Below, piece after piece: positions 63,693 through 64,000 of a stretch of DNA of 64,000 nucleotides (its first letter is position 1; every line of letters begins with the position of its first letter). Both the position numbers and the translations under genes were made by a program. The notes beneath the pieces are model-generated. The model searched no databases. It had not been told where the DNA came from and saw nothing but the letters and a program-made list of their open reading frames with translations. This DNA is from Phycisphaeraceae bacterium (GTDB taxonomy: Bacteria; Planctomycetota; Phycisphaerae; Phycisphaerales; UBA1924), in assembly GCA_021297895.1 (NCBI GenBank), contig JAJTHN010000019.1, positions 1 through 64,000 of the forward strand, in the 5' to 3' direction.

Positions 63693-64000
63693 TGCGCGGG
63701 CGAGCGATCGAGATCCTGCGTGGCGCATCGCGAGCGTTCATCGCGATTGTGCTGGTCGCGATGGTGGCGCTCGCATCCACGGGCGCGGCGCGTGGTCAGG
63801 GCCTCGGGCCGATGCTGCCGGACGATGCGCCGGAGGCGGCGACCCCGGTCTCGCCGATCGATGTGCTCACGCCCGGGATGAACCTCAGTGTTCCGCCGAG
63901 TGCGGTTCGCGGGCTGACGACATCGACCAATCCGCTGGAGGTTCTCGCGGACGCGGCGAGGCTCATTCCCGGCGCGGGCGGCTCGCCCGCGTCGATGGTG
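63689..64000 (+). CDS. fliP: Start of probable FliP (partial)
   Basis: First 104 codons only; cut by the window end. The ATG overlaps the fliO stop as ATGA. It has a hydrophobic signal-peptide-like segment at about residues 12-36 ('IVLVAMVALASTG') and then an Ala/Pro/Leu-rich stretch (L-T-P-G-M-N-L-S-V-P-P, P-L-E-V-L-A-D-A-A). FliP is inferred from the fliN-fliO-fliP gene order and the FliP-like cleaved N-terminus; the conserved FliP core would begin just beyond the window. Confidence 0.55.
   Translation, partial: MMRGRAIEILRGASRAFIAIVLVAMVALASTGAARGQGLGPMLPDDAPEAATPVSPIDVLTPGMNLSVPPSAVRGLTTSTNPLEVLADAARLIPGAGGSPASMV

Overview
The window looks like a chromosomal segment of a high-GC, two-membrane bacterium of the Planctomycetota, most likely Phycisphaerales. 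The main evidence is three secreted proteins ending in the 'GC-type' dockerin repeat (pairs of A-D-I-A-N-T-D ... D-N-G-D-F-x-A-F-F). This repeat is characteristic of that order. Two GroEL copies, an orphan VPxPA/transmembrane/poly-Arg sorting tail, lipoproteins, an outer-membrane barrel, SpoIID-like and AsmA-like proteins and a flagellar operon fit the same group. I saw no tRNA, rRNA, CRISPR array, transposase or integrase, so this is mostly core chromosome with a repeat-rich island around 17.6-22 kb.

Layout. 0.4-11 kb: a minus-strand run (M19 dipeptidase, small membrane protein, CoA-transferase subunit B, RecJ), then ATP:cob(I)alamin adenosyltransferase and a membrane SpoIIE-type phosphatase on plus. 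Next comes a tightly overlapping minus-strand trio (membrane protein, galactokinase, zinc-ribbon membrane protein) and an archaeal-type phosphoglycerate mutase. 11-17.6 kb: a giant AsmA-like protein diverging from RadA. 17.6-22 kb: non-coding DNA full of short repeats surrounding a 793-aa dockerin protein. 22-29.5 kb: a DUF695/RraB-like protein, IleS with a perfect parS-type palindrome in its upstream region, a small conserved protein and an alanine-rich helical-repeat protein. 29.7-35.2 kb: a second dockerin protein, then a copper operon (CsoR, HMA-domain lipoprotein, outer-membrane barrel, CopA) with a CsoR operator lying on the -10 box. 35.3-48.9 kb: cyclophilin, pseudopilin, ECF sigma/anti-sigma pair, coiled-coil Wzz-shaped protein, Cys-rich exported protein, mutarotase, EVE protein, SpoIID-like lipoprotein, DprA and LexA. 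49.1-56 kb: a one-strand proteostasis cluster read GroEL1, PepSY-like lipoprotein, GroES, GroEL2, DnaJ, GrpE. 56-62 kb: an orphan sorting-signal tail, a third dockerin protein, transaldolase-like aldolase, hypothetical protein, IspG and an MFS transporter. 62.3-64 kb: the start of a flagellar operon (FliN, FliO and the beginning of a probable FliP, cut by the window edge).

Most distinctive signals: (i) a copper operon pairing CsoR, predicted to be translated from a leaderless mRNA, with a periplasmic HMA lipoprotein and an outer-membrane barrel; (ii) a dispersed hairpin-repeat family whose longest copies flank a dockerin gene in direct orientation; (iii) an exact 21-bp-period tandem array of palindromes; (iv) a parS-like site upstream of ileS; (v) a two-GroEL chaperone cluster with an embedded lipoprotein. 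All start-site choices, operators and terminators were judged by eye; no database search was run.
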